DNA of 64,000 nt, from the NCBI GenBank assembly GCA_029834535.1, contig JAQMWT010000314.1, positions 868,001 to 932,000 of the forward strand, read 5' to 3'. Of the stretch, positions 12,193 to 24,686 are shown piece by piece. Made by a program: the position numbers and the translations under genes. How positions within the stretch are numbered: the first letter of the stretch is position 1; every line of letters starts with the position of its first letter. The notes under the pieces are model-generated. The model was not told the origin of the DNA, searched no databases, and saw only the letters and a program-made list of their open reading frames with translations. This stretch comes from Chrysophaeum taylorii (Eukaryota; Sar; Pelagophyceae; Pelagomonadales; Pelagomonadaceae).

Positions 12193-12210
12193 AGTGAATT
12201 CCCAACGCTG
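12193..12210 (-). repeat. hAT terminal inverted repeat, right
   Basis: AGTGAATTCCCAACGCTG mirrors the left end perfectly over 18 bp. Confidence 0.95.
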
Positions 12211-12218
12211 TTCGTATC
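12211..12218. repeat. hAT target-site duplication, right copy
   Basis: TTCGTATC, the second copy. The interrupted frame resumes at 12219 in the phase expected after precise excision. Confidence 0.95.
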
Positions 12219-14211
12219 AGTCATGCCTCCTATGGCTACTCTGGCTACACCGGAACACAATTCAAGGCACGTACCGAAGTCCCTCTTTCTAAGGACCTCC
12301 GTCACGCGCCAAGACCTGATGAGTATTCGTCGTTCCTCCCCGCTTCAACGCGACTCCCGATGATCAAATCCCCGACGATTTGTGATGACACTAAGTTCCG
12401 TCATCAATGCAATTCCGAGCCTCCCACGCTCCTCCGTCAGTCTCTCGCAGGTCACTCCTCTCGAGTTTCAGCATTCCACCCTCGCTCGATTTTATCCAGC
12501 ATGCTGCCATATGCAAACGAAGTTCAGTCACGCCAACGCCACACTTCGCAGTTATCGCTAGTCTCGCACAATAAATGCTCGCCACCAAATGATAGCCGCA
12601 CGCAGAGTCCTTTACTCATCTCTCTTCACGTCCCTCCCAGCACTATGCTTGACGTTGAAGCTCTGCACCACTATGGTTCGGTTACAACACAACTTCACGC
12701 GAAATCCTCGTCCGGTTCTGATCATATCTCGCATCTGTCGACATTGTTATCGGTATCATGCTTCGGACACAGCTCAGACAGCACTAGCGTATTACGCTCT
12801 TATGACGCACTCGGCTCGCTCCTTCCCGTTCACACTACAGGTTCCATCTTGCAGAACTCTGCGTCCAACAGCCGCCATTGCGATTCGCACCCAGCCGATG
12901 CTTTCCGTAGCACCCGCGAGGATAACTCCCAATCTCCACAGGTCGGACACGCGCTCTGCTCTAAGCATTCCACCAAATTGTCACTGCCGCATACCGCTAG
13001 CCCCACCCAATTGTGTTATGAATCAAGGGAAGTTAACTGCCATGCCTACCTACTTCTTCATTCCCACACACTCGCTGCTAGACCCAGTCTCGCATGACTC
13101 ATTGCCGGACAGTTCTCGCATTATGGACAGGACCTCACATCATGTTCATTCTTCAGACATCCCCCGTCCACAAATCAATCCTCTCTTGAAACATACGCTC
13201 CCTACACGTTGTAAACAGTACAGCTCTCGCATATCGACAACACCCTTCTGTCGAATGTCTCCCCTTTCAGTCACTGCACGATTCACCAGGGATGCACCAC
13301 GCTCCCTCGCGCTTGTACATCAAGGGAAGTTTGATTCTGGTGAAAACGCTTCGTTTGATTCTGATGAAAACGACTCCGGACATGAAATGAATAGATCTGT
13401 CGATTGTAACAGTTCAGGATCACTTTGCAACATTGAACACGAAAGATGCGACTTTGACCATACCTTCGAAGTCAACTCTCCCCCTGGCACGGACACTATC
13501 TTCAAGCAGTCCATCGCCTTCAGGCATTCTCTTCTGTTGCCCAACTCTTCTGCATTTTCTGCACAGGGCACCGACTCGTCAGCACAGGACACACGCCTCT
13601 ATCCACCATCATACGCGATACACTCGCAAACCTCAGTCTCCGCCCAATCATCTTTCGATGATAGCCACTGGCTACTTACACGAGACTACGAATCCAAACC
13701 TACAGCAAATTTAGAGTACGAACCCAAAGCTACTGCAAATTTAGAGTTTTCATATTTATGGCCACCCCCAGACAACTTTATCCCGATGTCCTCATCGCGC
13801 TACGATTATCCGCATATTATTTTAGACGCTAATACCCTAGCTTCAGCTGTCCCGCGCTACACTCAGGACGACAGCTTTGACACGTATGTGACAGGCAATT
13901 CTGGTTCTCTCATCTTCCAGAAACAGCTCCGCCTTACTCGCTCTCATTACGACGATTACCTGACCATGTCGAAACCGATTTGGTTAAATGGTCATATATA
14001 TATCTCTTCATGGGATCACGCTAGCACTCCGTCACATCGTCAAATCTTTACTAGCCCAACATTAGCCACAATAGCATCTCATCCCTACGGCCACTCTCAT
14101 TATTCACCTTCCGATCAACCATTGGTCTGCTGCACAATCCCCGACTGCCTGACCCATGATCCCTCCTGATGTTATTCGTTAGATTACCTGCTCTACTCAA
14201 ATGCTCCCCTA

Positions 14212-14400
14212 GAAAATTCCATTTAGGGTTAGGAACCCCCCCCACCCCCCTTAACCACCACACCACCACACTTACAACCACTAAATCGCTGTGTCGCACA
14301 CCGTGCTGCTCTTTGTGTCGTTAGAGGACAGGACGAAAGGCAGCACTACCACTGCCACCATTCTCTACCAGAGGCACAGTGATTTTTACTGTTCTCTAGG
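14212..14400 (+). repeat. Right copy of ~195-bp direct repeat
   Basis: Near-identical to 3601-3801 in direct orientation, starting GAAAATTCCATTTAGGG and ending CTGTTCTCTAGG. It begins 42 bp after the last stop of the Pro/Thr-rich frame. Shared inner landmarks include ACTAAATCGCTGTGTCG and CAGAGGCACAGTGATTTTTA. It is shorter than the left copy because several triplets are not duplicated. Confidence 0.75.
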
Positions 14401-17400
14401 CTCTCAGGGCGTGCGCGACGCGCTGCATCCATCCTGGTATCAGCTCGAGGGAACGTGGGTGAGGATTTTGCGCTTGGCGAGAAGTGCGCGGCCGCGATAG
14501 ATGGCGATGATGGTGAGCGTGCGGAAGCGGCGTGTCACAGTTCCGGAAAATGACATTCCGAGCGCCCGTCCATCGCCAATCATGATCAGCTAAGCGCTGC
14601 CGAGCATTGAGACGGACAAGGCCGGTGAGGACAGTGTTACATTCGCCAAAGTTGCCAACGACGAATCCTTGATAGCTGCCGTGACATTGGAGGCGCAGTT
14701 TTTCGACAAGGGCGCTTTTTCCATCACGAAAGATTTCACCACGCTCTTGCGCGCCCTTAAAAAATAGAGAAGGTCGCAATAATGATCGACCCTCGGATAA
14801 ATTGCGTCTGCTCGTGTCAACAACGTCTGCTGACGAACCACGGACGCAGATAGATTCCCCGCAGGCGCTTCGACGGCATCGTCTGCGTGCTTCTTTAAAC
14901 AACACTCCACTGCGTCAGCCTCAAGCGCCACCAGCGACACGCTTAGATTTGTGCCAGCGCGGCGTGGTGAATAGCAGTTGACCTCGCGACCTTCATTCAC
15001 AAAGTCAAGGTCGATCTCAAGATTTTCCAGGTCTTGTCGTATCTTAGGACATTTCCCCCTCCGCGAGATTACCTACTACGGTTTCCACAAAAAAATAGCT
15101 GCGGCGCCTTCGCGTATCTCGCAGCAACGCTCATCCTCGCCGGCACAACGATTTATTTCCCTTTCGATCTGGTTCGACCAACTCAGGTCCGCGCGATCGA
15201 TCGCCCTCCGGGTGATCCGGCGGCGTCACTCGGGTGCAGCTTCAGCTGCTGACGGTCCTCGTCGTAGCCTACTGAGAGCTCCTCGCAGCAGTACGCTGTT
15301 CGTTTGCTTCAATGCGACAATCGCCTTCACGACGACGCGGCAGAGAGACGTTCAGAGATGAGATACAAATGTGAACACCAGGTTCCGACCTCGCTCGGGC
15401 GTTCTCCAGAGGCTGGTCCCGCGAGAGCTGTCCGGCGAGCCTTCGCGCGGGGGGCTTACTCGACGGAATATTTATAATAGGAACTTGCTTGACTTGCCGA
15501 TGCTTACTGAATCCAAGTATTGTGCGCCTTCTGCAAAGTGATCATGGTGCGAGGCTTCGCCCGACGACGAAACGGAATTCTACGCATCGTGCCTCGGTCG
15601 CTGATAAAAGAGGGCATTCAACCGCTTTGCTTCGCTTGTGAGCATGGTAACGCGAGGTCGCGGGAGTTCTGCTCAAAGCACCAACGTCATCGATGGCTGC
15701 TGTTTTATATTGCTTGCCAGAAAGCCCACGTCGTACGGTTGCTACTCTACGCTGACTTTCACGACGAGGGCACCGCTCTGCGTGACAATGTGCAGCAGTA
15801 ATGAACTTGCTGCTCAGCAATGGCGTTGGCATCCACCCGGCCATAAACGAAGGTCGTTTGGCAGTTTGCGAAATGGCCAGTAAAGGGCGCGTGCTGGTTG
15901 GTCGTGGTATAGGCGCAAACTAGACCTGGGTTCACGTCGCGTTGGATAGCGAGTCTTTGCTGCAGTATCGGCATTGCGGGCCACTTCCTCGAGCGAGGCG
16001 CTAGGCTGACAACGTACGGCTCACGCCGCTCCACCTTGCGGCCGTGAGCGGTCTCGTCAAAGTCGCGAATCTGCTGCTGCGCAGAAGTCGACGTCCATCG
16101 CGATATCGCTAAAGCGCGGTGTCGTTCCCATCAAAGCAGAATACGCTCCATTTTTTTTGGAATGCCATGCCATCGGCTTGCCCGTGTTCATCCCGCGCGA
16201 GTTGTTCAAAGCGGGTGATGCAGAGAAGCCGCACGCAATTGATATCATACTCCGAGCTCGAGCACTTTGGGATGATGATACTTGCCTTTCGCGAATTACG
16301 CGAGTCCGACATCGAAGCGCCGTCTGCGTTGCCGTCGTGTCGCGAAAGGGGATTCGATGCGTGCGTGACTTGAACCACAGATGGTCTTCCACCGATGTCG
16401 GCGGCGGCGCACCGCTGCTGTCTTTTCCTCGTCGATGTCAAGAGCGTAGTCTATCAATACGCCCTGCGCTTGAGTCCCCCTCGAGAGACGAGAGTCGTGA
16501 CGAATTATGCCTCTGTGTGTCTGTCTCCAGGCGCGGATAAAAATGTTATTTGTTCTCTTTCGTCGAGAAACTAATAATTAACTCTCAAGAAAGGAAAATC
16601 ACGGTCAACATATTTTCTGTGGCAACTTGAGAGTCAGCCTTCAATTTCACGCCTCCTCGTACTGACACACCCTGATCGAGGTGTGCCAAAATAAAAGGGC
16701 AGCGAAAAAGTTTCTCGCGGCCTGTTTGGGTCGACCAAATCGGACGAACTTTCGACTGGATTTCCTGCCCGTACCGGGCTTGCTTCCTTTCAAAGATTTC
16801 GCACATCCACTCGCCGTGCTCGTACGGACGCGTCGCCCGGGCGTGAAACGCAGATGGAGACCCACGCGTCGTCCTTGATCACGTCTATGGCGGCGGCGGC
16901 GGCGGCGAAATTGCAGTCGCGCGAGCCCGACGTCCGACCAGTCGCGGTTCGTTGCTTAAAGTTGCGCGCGAGCGCAGCGCGTCGTGCGCTCGTTTCTCTA
17001 ATAAGACCTTGGCGAGCTGGTAATTATTTGCAAGTTTTTAATAATTTGCGGCGGCACTGTGATCCAGCACTTACACCATAGGGCGAGCCGTAGCCTCGCA
17101 CGCAGTGTGCGGGAAGTTAGCGAACAGCCTCCCTTCCGAAATGCCGCACCAAACTGAGGCAGCCCTTGACGAAAGGAGGGCGGATCCCTCCAATAGAATA
17201 CCAAGCCGCTGAGCACCTAGGTGTCTTTGTTGACGTGCGCAGGCTCTGCTGGTCGGTTGGTTGCCGCTTCGCCTCAAGAGCCCGATATAGCTCGCGACGC
17301 AGAGCAGCATTCGTCGCCTGGTGGTGGACGTCAGCCTCCATTATGAGGCGCGCGATATGGTTGTAATTAATACATTTTGACTCGCTCGGTTGAAGAATAT

Positions 17401-17581
17401 GATCAGCGCCGTTTGTTTTTGTCATGCTCGCGACCACGAAATTATCGCGCCAAGGAACAGACTTGGCACGCCAGTAACTAGAGCATCGTGCTGGCGTGAG
17501 GCAGGCCACGACTAAACAAACAAAGACAGTTTCTTCGTTCGCCACTTTTGTACAAGCTGATCGCGAGAAGAATACTAAGGA
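14401..17581. other. Degraded accessory sequence with weak coding relics
   Basis: No intact gene can be supported. On the minus strand 14590-15000 and the continuation to about 14440 give protein-like but interrupted sequence I cannot assign. On the plus strand near 15600-15780, pieces such as PLCFACEHGN and ACQKAHVVRLLLYADF in different frames look like decayed ankyrin repeats. The rest (15800-17580) shows only short frames. Base composition is less GC-rich than in the genes to the right. I read this as the remains of accessory genes or mobile DNA. Confidence 0.45.
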
Positions 17582-17692
17582 TTCTTCTTCTTCTTCTTCT
17601 TCTTCTTCTTCTTCTTCTTCTTCTTCTTCTTCTTCTTCTTCTTCTTCTTCTTCTTCTTCTTCTTCTTCTTCTTCTTCTTCTTCTTCTTCTTC
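17582..17692. repeat. (TTC)n microsatellite, about 37 units
   Basis: An essentially perfect TTC run of about 111 bp, 145 bp upstream of the megasynthase start. In one frame it reads as poly-Ser, in another as poly-Leu and on the other strand as poly-Glu; none of these is a supported protein. Confidence 0.95.
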
Positions 17693-17837
17693 CAAGTGGA
17701 CCGGACCGACCTCGCGGCTGGCGAAGTGCGTTTGACTTGGTGTGTTTGCGTTTGACTTGGTCCTGCGCTTCACTTCAAATGTGTCGTCTGTGTGTCACAA
17801 GGAAATTCTGATGAGAAGTTGGATTTGAAGGGTAATC

Positions 17838-20800
17838 ATGATGATGAAAGTGCGTTTTCTGTTGATCCTTCTGTTGATCCGTTATTTCCAGCGAGTTTTC
17901 GGAATCGCGTCACAACGCTATAAGGTTGAGGCAGCAGGGGAAATGGCGCTCGCGACGCTCCGCGATCTGATCGGAGTCGCCTCGGAGCGGGGCGACACGA
18001 AGGTAGCGCTGGTGACCGCCGAGGATTCGGAGCTGCGGGTGACGTATGGCGAGCTCGCACGGCTGTGCTTGCAGCTCGCGGGTCATTTGAGGGGGAAGTG
18101 TGGTCTTGGTGCTGGCGATGTGGCGAGCATCGTGCTCCCCCGGCGAATCAGCCTCGCGCAAGTGGTGGCGACGCTGGGGGCGATGTGCGGGCGCGTGGTG
18201 GCCGCGCCGTTGAACCCAACCTACAAGATCGAGGAGTTGGAGTTCTTCATCGGGGACGCCGAGGCCAAGGTGGTGGTCGTGGAGGCGAGCAACGAGTCGT
18301 CGAGGAGCGCGTGGGTTGCGGCGACGACGCTCGGGATTCCGACGTGCTCGATGGTGTTGGAGTGGGACGGAGGTGTGAGAATGACCTTGTCGGAGATGAT
18401 GGGGTCGTCGTCGACCTGGGATCCCGAGGAGTCGGTCGAGCCGGAGGACCTCGCGCTGGTGCTGCACACGTCGGGGACGACGTCGAGGCCCAAGCTCGTG
18501 CCGCTCACGCACCGGAACATGTGCGCCTCGGTGCGCGCCGTGGTGAAGCACTACGAGATCACGAGTGCCGACTCGACGCTGATCGTGCAGCCGCTGTTCC
18601 ACATCGGAGGGCTCGTGACGCCTTTGCTGTCGACGCTGAGCGTCGGCGGGACGGTCGCGATCGCTCGAATGTTCGACGACGCGAAGCATTGGCAGTTCGT
18701 GAGCGAGCACGAGGCGACCTGGTTCACCGCGGTCCCGACGATCCACAAGGTGTTGTTGGCCAACGCGGACCGGGACTTTGCGGACGCGTCCAAATTTCCC
18801 GGCGGGAAGCGACCCGAGCTCCGTTTTATCCGGTCGGGGTCGGCGGCGCTGCCGCCCGACCTCCTGGATCAGATCGAAGCCGCCTTCGGGGCACCGCTCA
18901 TCGAGTCCTACGGGATGACCGAGGCGGCGCAGCTGATTTGCGCCAACCCGTTGCCCCCAGGAAACCGGTACGCGGGGTCGGTCGGGATATGCGCGGGGCC
19001 GAACGGCAGGGTGTTCGACGCCGAGACCGGCAGGCGCGCCGCGGCCGACGAGGAGGGCGCCGTGGTCGGCGAGATGTGTATTTCGGGGGAGTCGGTGATG
19101 AAGGGCTACGCGCGCAACCCGACGGCCAACGAGAGCAGTTTCGTGCGGGACCCGGACGACGATGATAGTGCCGCCGCTGGCGCGGCGGTCGAATGGTTTC
19201 GGACGGGCGACCTCGTGTCGCGGACTGCCGAGGGGTACTACTCGATCGTCGGGCGGATCAAGGAGATCATAAACCGCGCCGGGGAGAAGATCGCCCCCGC
19301 GAAGTTGGACAAGGTGCTGGCCTACAAGAACCGCAAGGATTCGGTGGTGTCGTTCGGCGTGCCCGATCCGGACTTTGGGCAGGCGGTCGCGGCGGCGATT
19401 GTCTTCGACGGCGAAAAGTATCCGGATGACGCCGGCGCGTCCGACGCCGAGGCGAGGCGCCGCGCCGAGCTCATGATTAAGACTGCCCTCGACAAGCTCG
19501 CGCCCCACGAGGTTCCGACGACGGTCTACGCGATTCCTAAGGACGACGTCCCGAAGACGGCCACGGGCAAAACGAAGCGGATCAAGTGCGGCGAGTTCTG
19601 CTGCGAAACCCTGACGCCGATCGTCAAAAACGGCGTCTGGAAGAAGACGACGACGACGACGACGACGGCGGAGGAAAAAAAGGTGCTCAGCAGCGCCGCC
19701 GCCGCCGACGACAAGAATGAACAGCCATCGTCGATCGCGGCGACTCAAGCCGGGGGGCTGGACGCGGCGAGGGACAAGGCGCGCGGGGCCATCGCCGAAG
19801 CGCTGACGGCGGTGGGCGTGCCGCTGGCCGTCGGCGACGACGCGCCGCTCATGCAGTCCGGGCTGACCTCGATGATGGTGTTCGGATTCGTCAAGGCGCT
19901 CTCCGCGAACCTCGACCTCGGCGCGAGTCTGCCGCACATGCTCGTGTTCGACGCGCCGACGCCGTCCGCGCTGAGCCTCGAGCTCGCCGAGCGCATGGTC
20001 GGGTCTCAGGAGGGAGGAGGAGGACCCCCCGAAAAAAGCAAGAGCATCGCCGCGGTTGGAAAGAAGGCCGAGAAAACGGCGATTTCGGGCGCGTCGTGGC
20101 GGCTCCCGGGGTGCAGCCGGCCCTCGGAGGCGGACCCGGACGCGGCGCGGGCGGTGCTGGACGCGTGCGCGAACGTTCGGTCACCTTCGAGCCAGCGGTG
20201 GAGCGGCATCGAGGAAATCGTGGGAAAGAACGATGCCATCCTGTCTCGGTGCGAGTTTGGGGGGTACGTCGAGGGGCTCGACTACTTTGACAACGGCAAG
20301 TTTGGGATCTCCAAGGCGGAGGCGGCCCTCATGGATCCGCAGCAGCGTATGCTGATGGAACACGGGCACGCGGCCCTCGCAGCAGCAGCAGCAGCAGAGC
20401 CCGAAGAGGCCGACGTAGGGGTATTCGTGGGCGTGTCGTTCCACGACTGGGCATTGTTGACGTTGTGGAACGGCGAGGCTTCGACCAAAAAATCGGCCTT
20501 CGCGTCTTCGGGTTCTTTTACGTCGGTGGCTTCGGGCCGGCTCTCGTTCGCTTTAGGGCTGCGCGGGCCGTGCGTCACCGTCAACACGGCGTGCTCGTCG
20601 GGGTTGGTCGCTTTGCATGGCGCGCACCAGGCCGTCGCGAGCTCGGAAGCGCCGCGGGGCGCCCTCGCGGCGGCGTCGAACGTGATTCTCGAACCAACGA
20701 TTTCTATCAATTTCGCCGTCAAGGGGATCACGTCGCCCCGAGGGAGATGCCACACGTTCGACGCTTCTGCGGACGGCTATCTCAGGACGGAGGCCTGCGT

Positions 20801-23800
20801 CTGCGCTACCGTATCCGCTGTCGACGATGATGATTCGAGCCGTGCCGCGAGCCGTGCCGCTCGCGTTTTGGGGATTGCCGTGCGGCACGACGGCCGGTCG
20901 GCGAGCCTGACGGCGCCCAACGGCTCCGCGCAGCTGGCGATGCTGAGGTCTTTCGCGCAGCAGGAGAGGTCTTTTGTTGAAGCCCACGGCACGGCGACGC
21001 CCCTGGGGGATCCAATCGAGGTCGGGGCTCTCGCGCGCCTCGCCGCGAAGACCGGAACCTCGTTCCGCGTATCGGGCGCCAAGTCGTCGTACGGCCACGG
21101 CGAAGCTACGGCGGGATCCATAGGCTTGCTCGCTCTTTTGTTGGCCGTGCGAAAAGAGGACGTCGCGCCCAACGGTGCTCTCGCGAAGATCAACCCGGCC
21201 GTCAGAGACGCAGTGCTCTCGACCACGATGAACCTGGGAACCACCGAGACGACGGCGTTGCCCGGGAGTACGAAAACGGGGGGTGTCTCGTCGCTCGGCG
21301 CCTCGGGTACCATCGCGCACGCGCTCCTCGAGGGCCCCGCCAAGGAGGACGCGGTGCGCGGGGCTGGAGTCTTGGCGCGTCCGTGGCCCCTCCTCTCCCG
21401 CCATCACTTTCCCTGGACCAAGTGGACGCCGCCAACGACTCCCGCGAAACAAAAAATACATCAGCAGCAAAAGTCGTCTTCTTCTTCTTCGGTGCTGGAG
21501 ATCGTGCGGGGAATCGTGTCGCCGTTCGTGGACGGCGAGATCGACGACAAAGCCCCGCTCCTCGACGGCGGACTCGACTCGATCGTGGCGATAGAGCTCG
21601 TCGCCGAGCTCCAGGCCAAGTTCGACCCCGTCGAGCTGCCGCAGACGCTGCTGAACGACTACCCCTCGATTGCGAGCATCGCGGGCCTCGTCGCGGATAA
21701 AGCAGCGGGGGAGGAGGAGGAGGAGGAAAGAGTGGTAGAAGAAGAAGTGAAGAACGAGGAAGGCCCCGACGGGCCGACTGTCGTGGTGAAGAAAAAAAAG
21801 AAAACCGAAGATGATGGTACCGGCCCGCTCGCGCGCGACGAGCAGATATTCTTTATTCACGGCGTCGACGGCGACCCGCTCGCGATGCTGTTCCATCAGG
21901 TTGCTGCCGAACTCCGGTTTCCGTCCTCGACGGTGCGATGCATCGAAGCTCCCAAAAGAACGTGCGCTTCCCTCGAGGATCTCGCCGCCTACTACGTCGC
22001 TCGAATCAAGGAACGGCAACCGAACGGCAAGTACCGGCTCTTCGGGCACTCGTTCGGCGCCCTGATCGCCCACCAGGTCGCGCTCCAGCTCGAGCGAAAC
22101 GGAGACCGCGTGGCGGCGTTGGTGTTGGGGGACTTCGAAGTGACGTATCCGCCGTCGCGGTCGCGAAGAACCGAAGACAAAGGACGGTTCGGAATCGAAG
22201 AGTGGGAAGGAGGCGAGATCGAGGCCGTCAAGCTCGCGTGCCGCCGGTTTGGATCCTCGACGGCGGGCATGTCCTTCGACCCCGACGAATTCAGGTCGAG
22301 AGTTCTGGACGGCGCCAAGTCGCCGTCCGAGCGCCGGATGCGCGCCATGTTCCACTACATGCCGAGCTACATGCAGCGTCGCGAGTGGGACAGGCTGCTC
22401 GATCTCTGGGAACGCAACATGGAGTTTTTGCACACGGTCACGGTCCCTAAGTTTGGCCCCAAGCGCCGCGACATCTGGGAGCCCGACGGCGTCGTCAAAG
22501 GCCCGACCCTCCACCTCCGAGCCCTCGGCTCGCGAGAGTTTGCCGCGGCCGTCGACATCAACCGCAAGTACTGCGCCGACTACGCCGTCCGCGCCCTCGA
22601 CGGCCTCCACTACACCTTTCTCCAGAAGCCTAACTCGACGGCCGTCGCGAACGCGATAGACAACTTTGTCGTGGCTGCGGACCAGCATCAAGGCGGCGGC
22701 GGCGGCGGCGTCCTATCGCCCGCGCCGTCTCGCCACCAGAAACAACCACCACCTTTGGAGACGGTGGCGGGCGTCGTTTTGGCTCACGCGCGCGCGCGGC
22801 CGGCAGCGCCCTGCATCGTGGCCTGGGACCGCAAGGCCGGCGAGGTCGAGACGGTTTCGTACGCCGAATTCGCCGCGCGCGTAGCGGCGACGGCGTCGCG
22901 CCTCGCAACGACGACGCGGCCGCCGCGCGGGTTGTTGGTCGAGGGCGACGCTCTGGCCATCCTCGCGCACGCGACGACGGCCGCTCACGTGGTGGTCGTG
23001 GCGGCTATGGCTTTGGGGGCGCGCGCCGTCATGCTCAACCCCCGGCTCGCCGCCGACACGCTCGACAGGCTCTGCGCGAGCGTGGATAGGTGCCGCGCGA
23101 TGGCCGTCGGGCTCTCGCTCCGCGAAATAGGCGCGCGCGTCGCCACGAACCTCGAGACGCTCGTGATCCTGGGATCGGACGACGAGTTTCCTCCGAGCGG
23201 TGGTGGTGGTGGTGGTGGTGACCTTTTGGCTGAGGTGGTGCCGCTCCCGACCACCACCAGCACTGCGGCGGCGGTCGATGATTTGGGAATTCTCGAGCGC
23301 AACGCGGACCCCGACGCCCCGGCGGTGGTCATGTTCACCTCGGGAACGACCGGAACTCCCAAGCCCGTGGAGCGGTCGTCTCGCCACCTCTTGACCGCCG
23401 TCGACCGCATGAAGAACTTCGAGACGGCGCAGGGCTTTTGCAACAAAAACAAGCCGTCGGCGACCCTCTCGTTCCTTCCGTTGTACCACATGATGGGCAT
23501 GGCGCACAACTTCGTCCTCAACCTCCGGCTGGGGGGCAGGATTCTCGTGCACGCGGCGGCGCCCTACCTCCCGCTGACGCTCGGCCTGCTGCTAGAAGCA
23601 GCCCCCGCGCTCAAGCCGACATCGATCGAATCGATCGCGGTCGTCGCCGAGCAGCTCAGCGACACGCTCTCGGTGGGGGGGGACATGGCCCGCGACATCA
23701 AAAAGCGTCTAGAGACGGTCGCCTGCGTCAAGGTCGGGGGCTCGCCCCTCGCGACGGCCGTCGTCCACAACCTCGAAGCCCACGGCTTCCGCGTTCTCTC

Positions 23801-24649
23801 GCACTACGGCCAAACAGAACTCTGCGGCTACGTCTTGGCCTCGGTCACGCCGCGCGACGCGCCCCCGCCGCCGCCCAAAAAGCTGACCAGGGTCTCGTCC
23901 GCCGCGTCCCTCCCTTCGGACGGCCTCCGCCACGGCTTTTCGTCCATGTCTGACTTCTACGGCAACGACGAGGACCCCATCGCCTACCTGGCCGAATACG
24001 AGGCGACTCGCAACGGCGCTGCCGGCGACGAAATCGACGAGATAAACATGCTCCCCGTCGACGACGCGCTCCAAGTCCGCCTCCGCGGCGACAACGGTAA
24101 CCACCACCGCCGCCAGATTGGCGAGCTCGTGATATGCGGCCTCCATGGTACCGACCTCTACGCCACCGGCGACATCTTCCTCAAGACCGACCGGGGCTAC
24201 ACCTTCCGCGCTCGCGTCGACGGCATGCTCGTCCTCGGTTCGGGGGAGATGCTCGACCCCGCCCACCTCGAAGCCCAGCTTCTCCGCGCCCTCGTGCGCC
24301 ACGTCAAGCGCTGCTGTCTCCTCGGATCCGGACGCCCCCGTCCCGCCCTCCTCCTCGAGCTCCGCCCCGCCTCTTCGCTCGACGACGCCTTGAACGCCAT
24401 CTCCAAGGCCGTCGACGACCTCCACCTCGACCAAGCGACGGCGATCCTTCCCACCCACGTCCTCGTCTTGGACGACGCCCTCCCCACCACTCTCAAGGGC
24501 GCCGTCAACTACTCGGCCTCGGCCGACCAATTCAAGGACACCCTCGACCAAGCTGACCGCGGCACGCTCATCCCTAACTCACTCCAAGCCCTCCGTCTCA
24601 ACAACAGCAACAACAACAACAACAAACGCGGCGCCGCCGCCTTCTCCAC

Positions 24650-24686
<37 letters not shown>

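Larger units (their letters stand above)
9343..12210 (+). mobile_element. hAT-superfamily DNA transposon, complete ends, mutated transposase
   Basis: The element is 2,868 bp with terminal inverted repeats CAGCGTTGGGAATTCACT (9343-9360 and, inverted, 12193-12210). It is flanked by perfect 8-bp target duplications TTCGTATC (9335-9342 and 12211-12218). An 8-bp duplication and CAG-initial ends are diagnostic of hAT. Inside lie a BED zinc finger, a transposase body and the C-terminal hAT dimerisation region, all on the plus strand. Both subterminal regions carry many copies of TTCACTTCA-like motifs, typical transposase-binding arrays. It sits in the Pro/Thr-rich reading frame, and precise excision would restore that frame. 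The perfect duplications suggest fairly recent insertion, yet the transposase is already broken. Confidence 0.95.
4021..14169 (+). pseudogene. Broken Pro/Thr/Ser-rich long reading frame (element or repetitive protein), interrupted by two insertions
   Basis: Consecutive frames 4021-~4165, ~4165-5849, 5932-~7400, ~7400-7900, 7927-9342, 12219-~12800 and ~12600-14169 together form one protein-like track rich in Pro, Thr, Ser and His. I recognise no enzyme domain: no reverse transcriptase, integrase or protease. It opens with a helical Gln/Ala-rich start (MATQDPQVPSLEVATQF) and, after a one-base shift near 4165, a coiled-coil-like AERAALAEEFAAERAALAEK stretch. Near 4735-4930 a YGHDGPGT motif repeats, with a variant FGHNGPGS near 6065. 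A second helical segment lies near 5160-5450. Breaks: a shift near 4165; a LINE-tail insertion at 5850; a shift between 7217 and 7557; a stop at 7898; the hAT insertion at 9343; a shift between 12589 and 13097. Removing either insertion with one target copy rejoins the frame exactly, so it was open when they landed. It could be a gag-like part of a non-autonomous retroelement or a repetitive host protein. Confidence 0.55.

Noticed and set aside
3601-14400. Ordinary LTR retrotransposon call for the Pro/Thr-rich element
   Set aside because: No reverse transcriptase, integrase, protease, primer-binding site or TG...CA ends could be seen; kept as an unclassified element.
17117-17773. Minus-strand frame with a long poly-Glu run
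   Set aside because: The Glu run is just the (TTC)n microsatellite; flanking residues match nothing.
17838-17942. Secretion of the megasynthase based on the hydrophobic first 20 residues
   Set aside because: The segment precedes a second good Met at 17943 and cytosolic-type domains; a true signal peptide is not established.
17910-19937. 675-codon open frame antisense to the first adenylation domain
   Set aside because: Same reason: the sense strand carries all adenylation motifs.
20553-22691. 712-codon open frame antisense to the megasynthase
   Set aside because: It mirrors a conserved KS-ACP-TE coding region, is Arg/Gly-rich, has no motif, and is expected from high GC at third positions.
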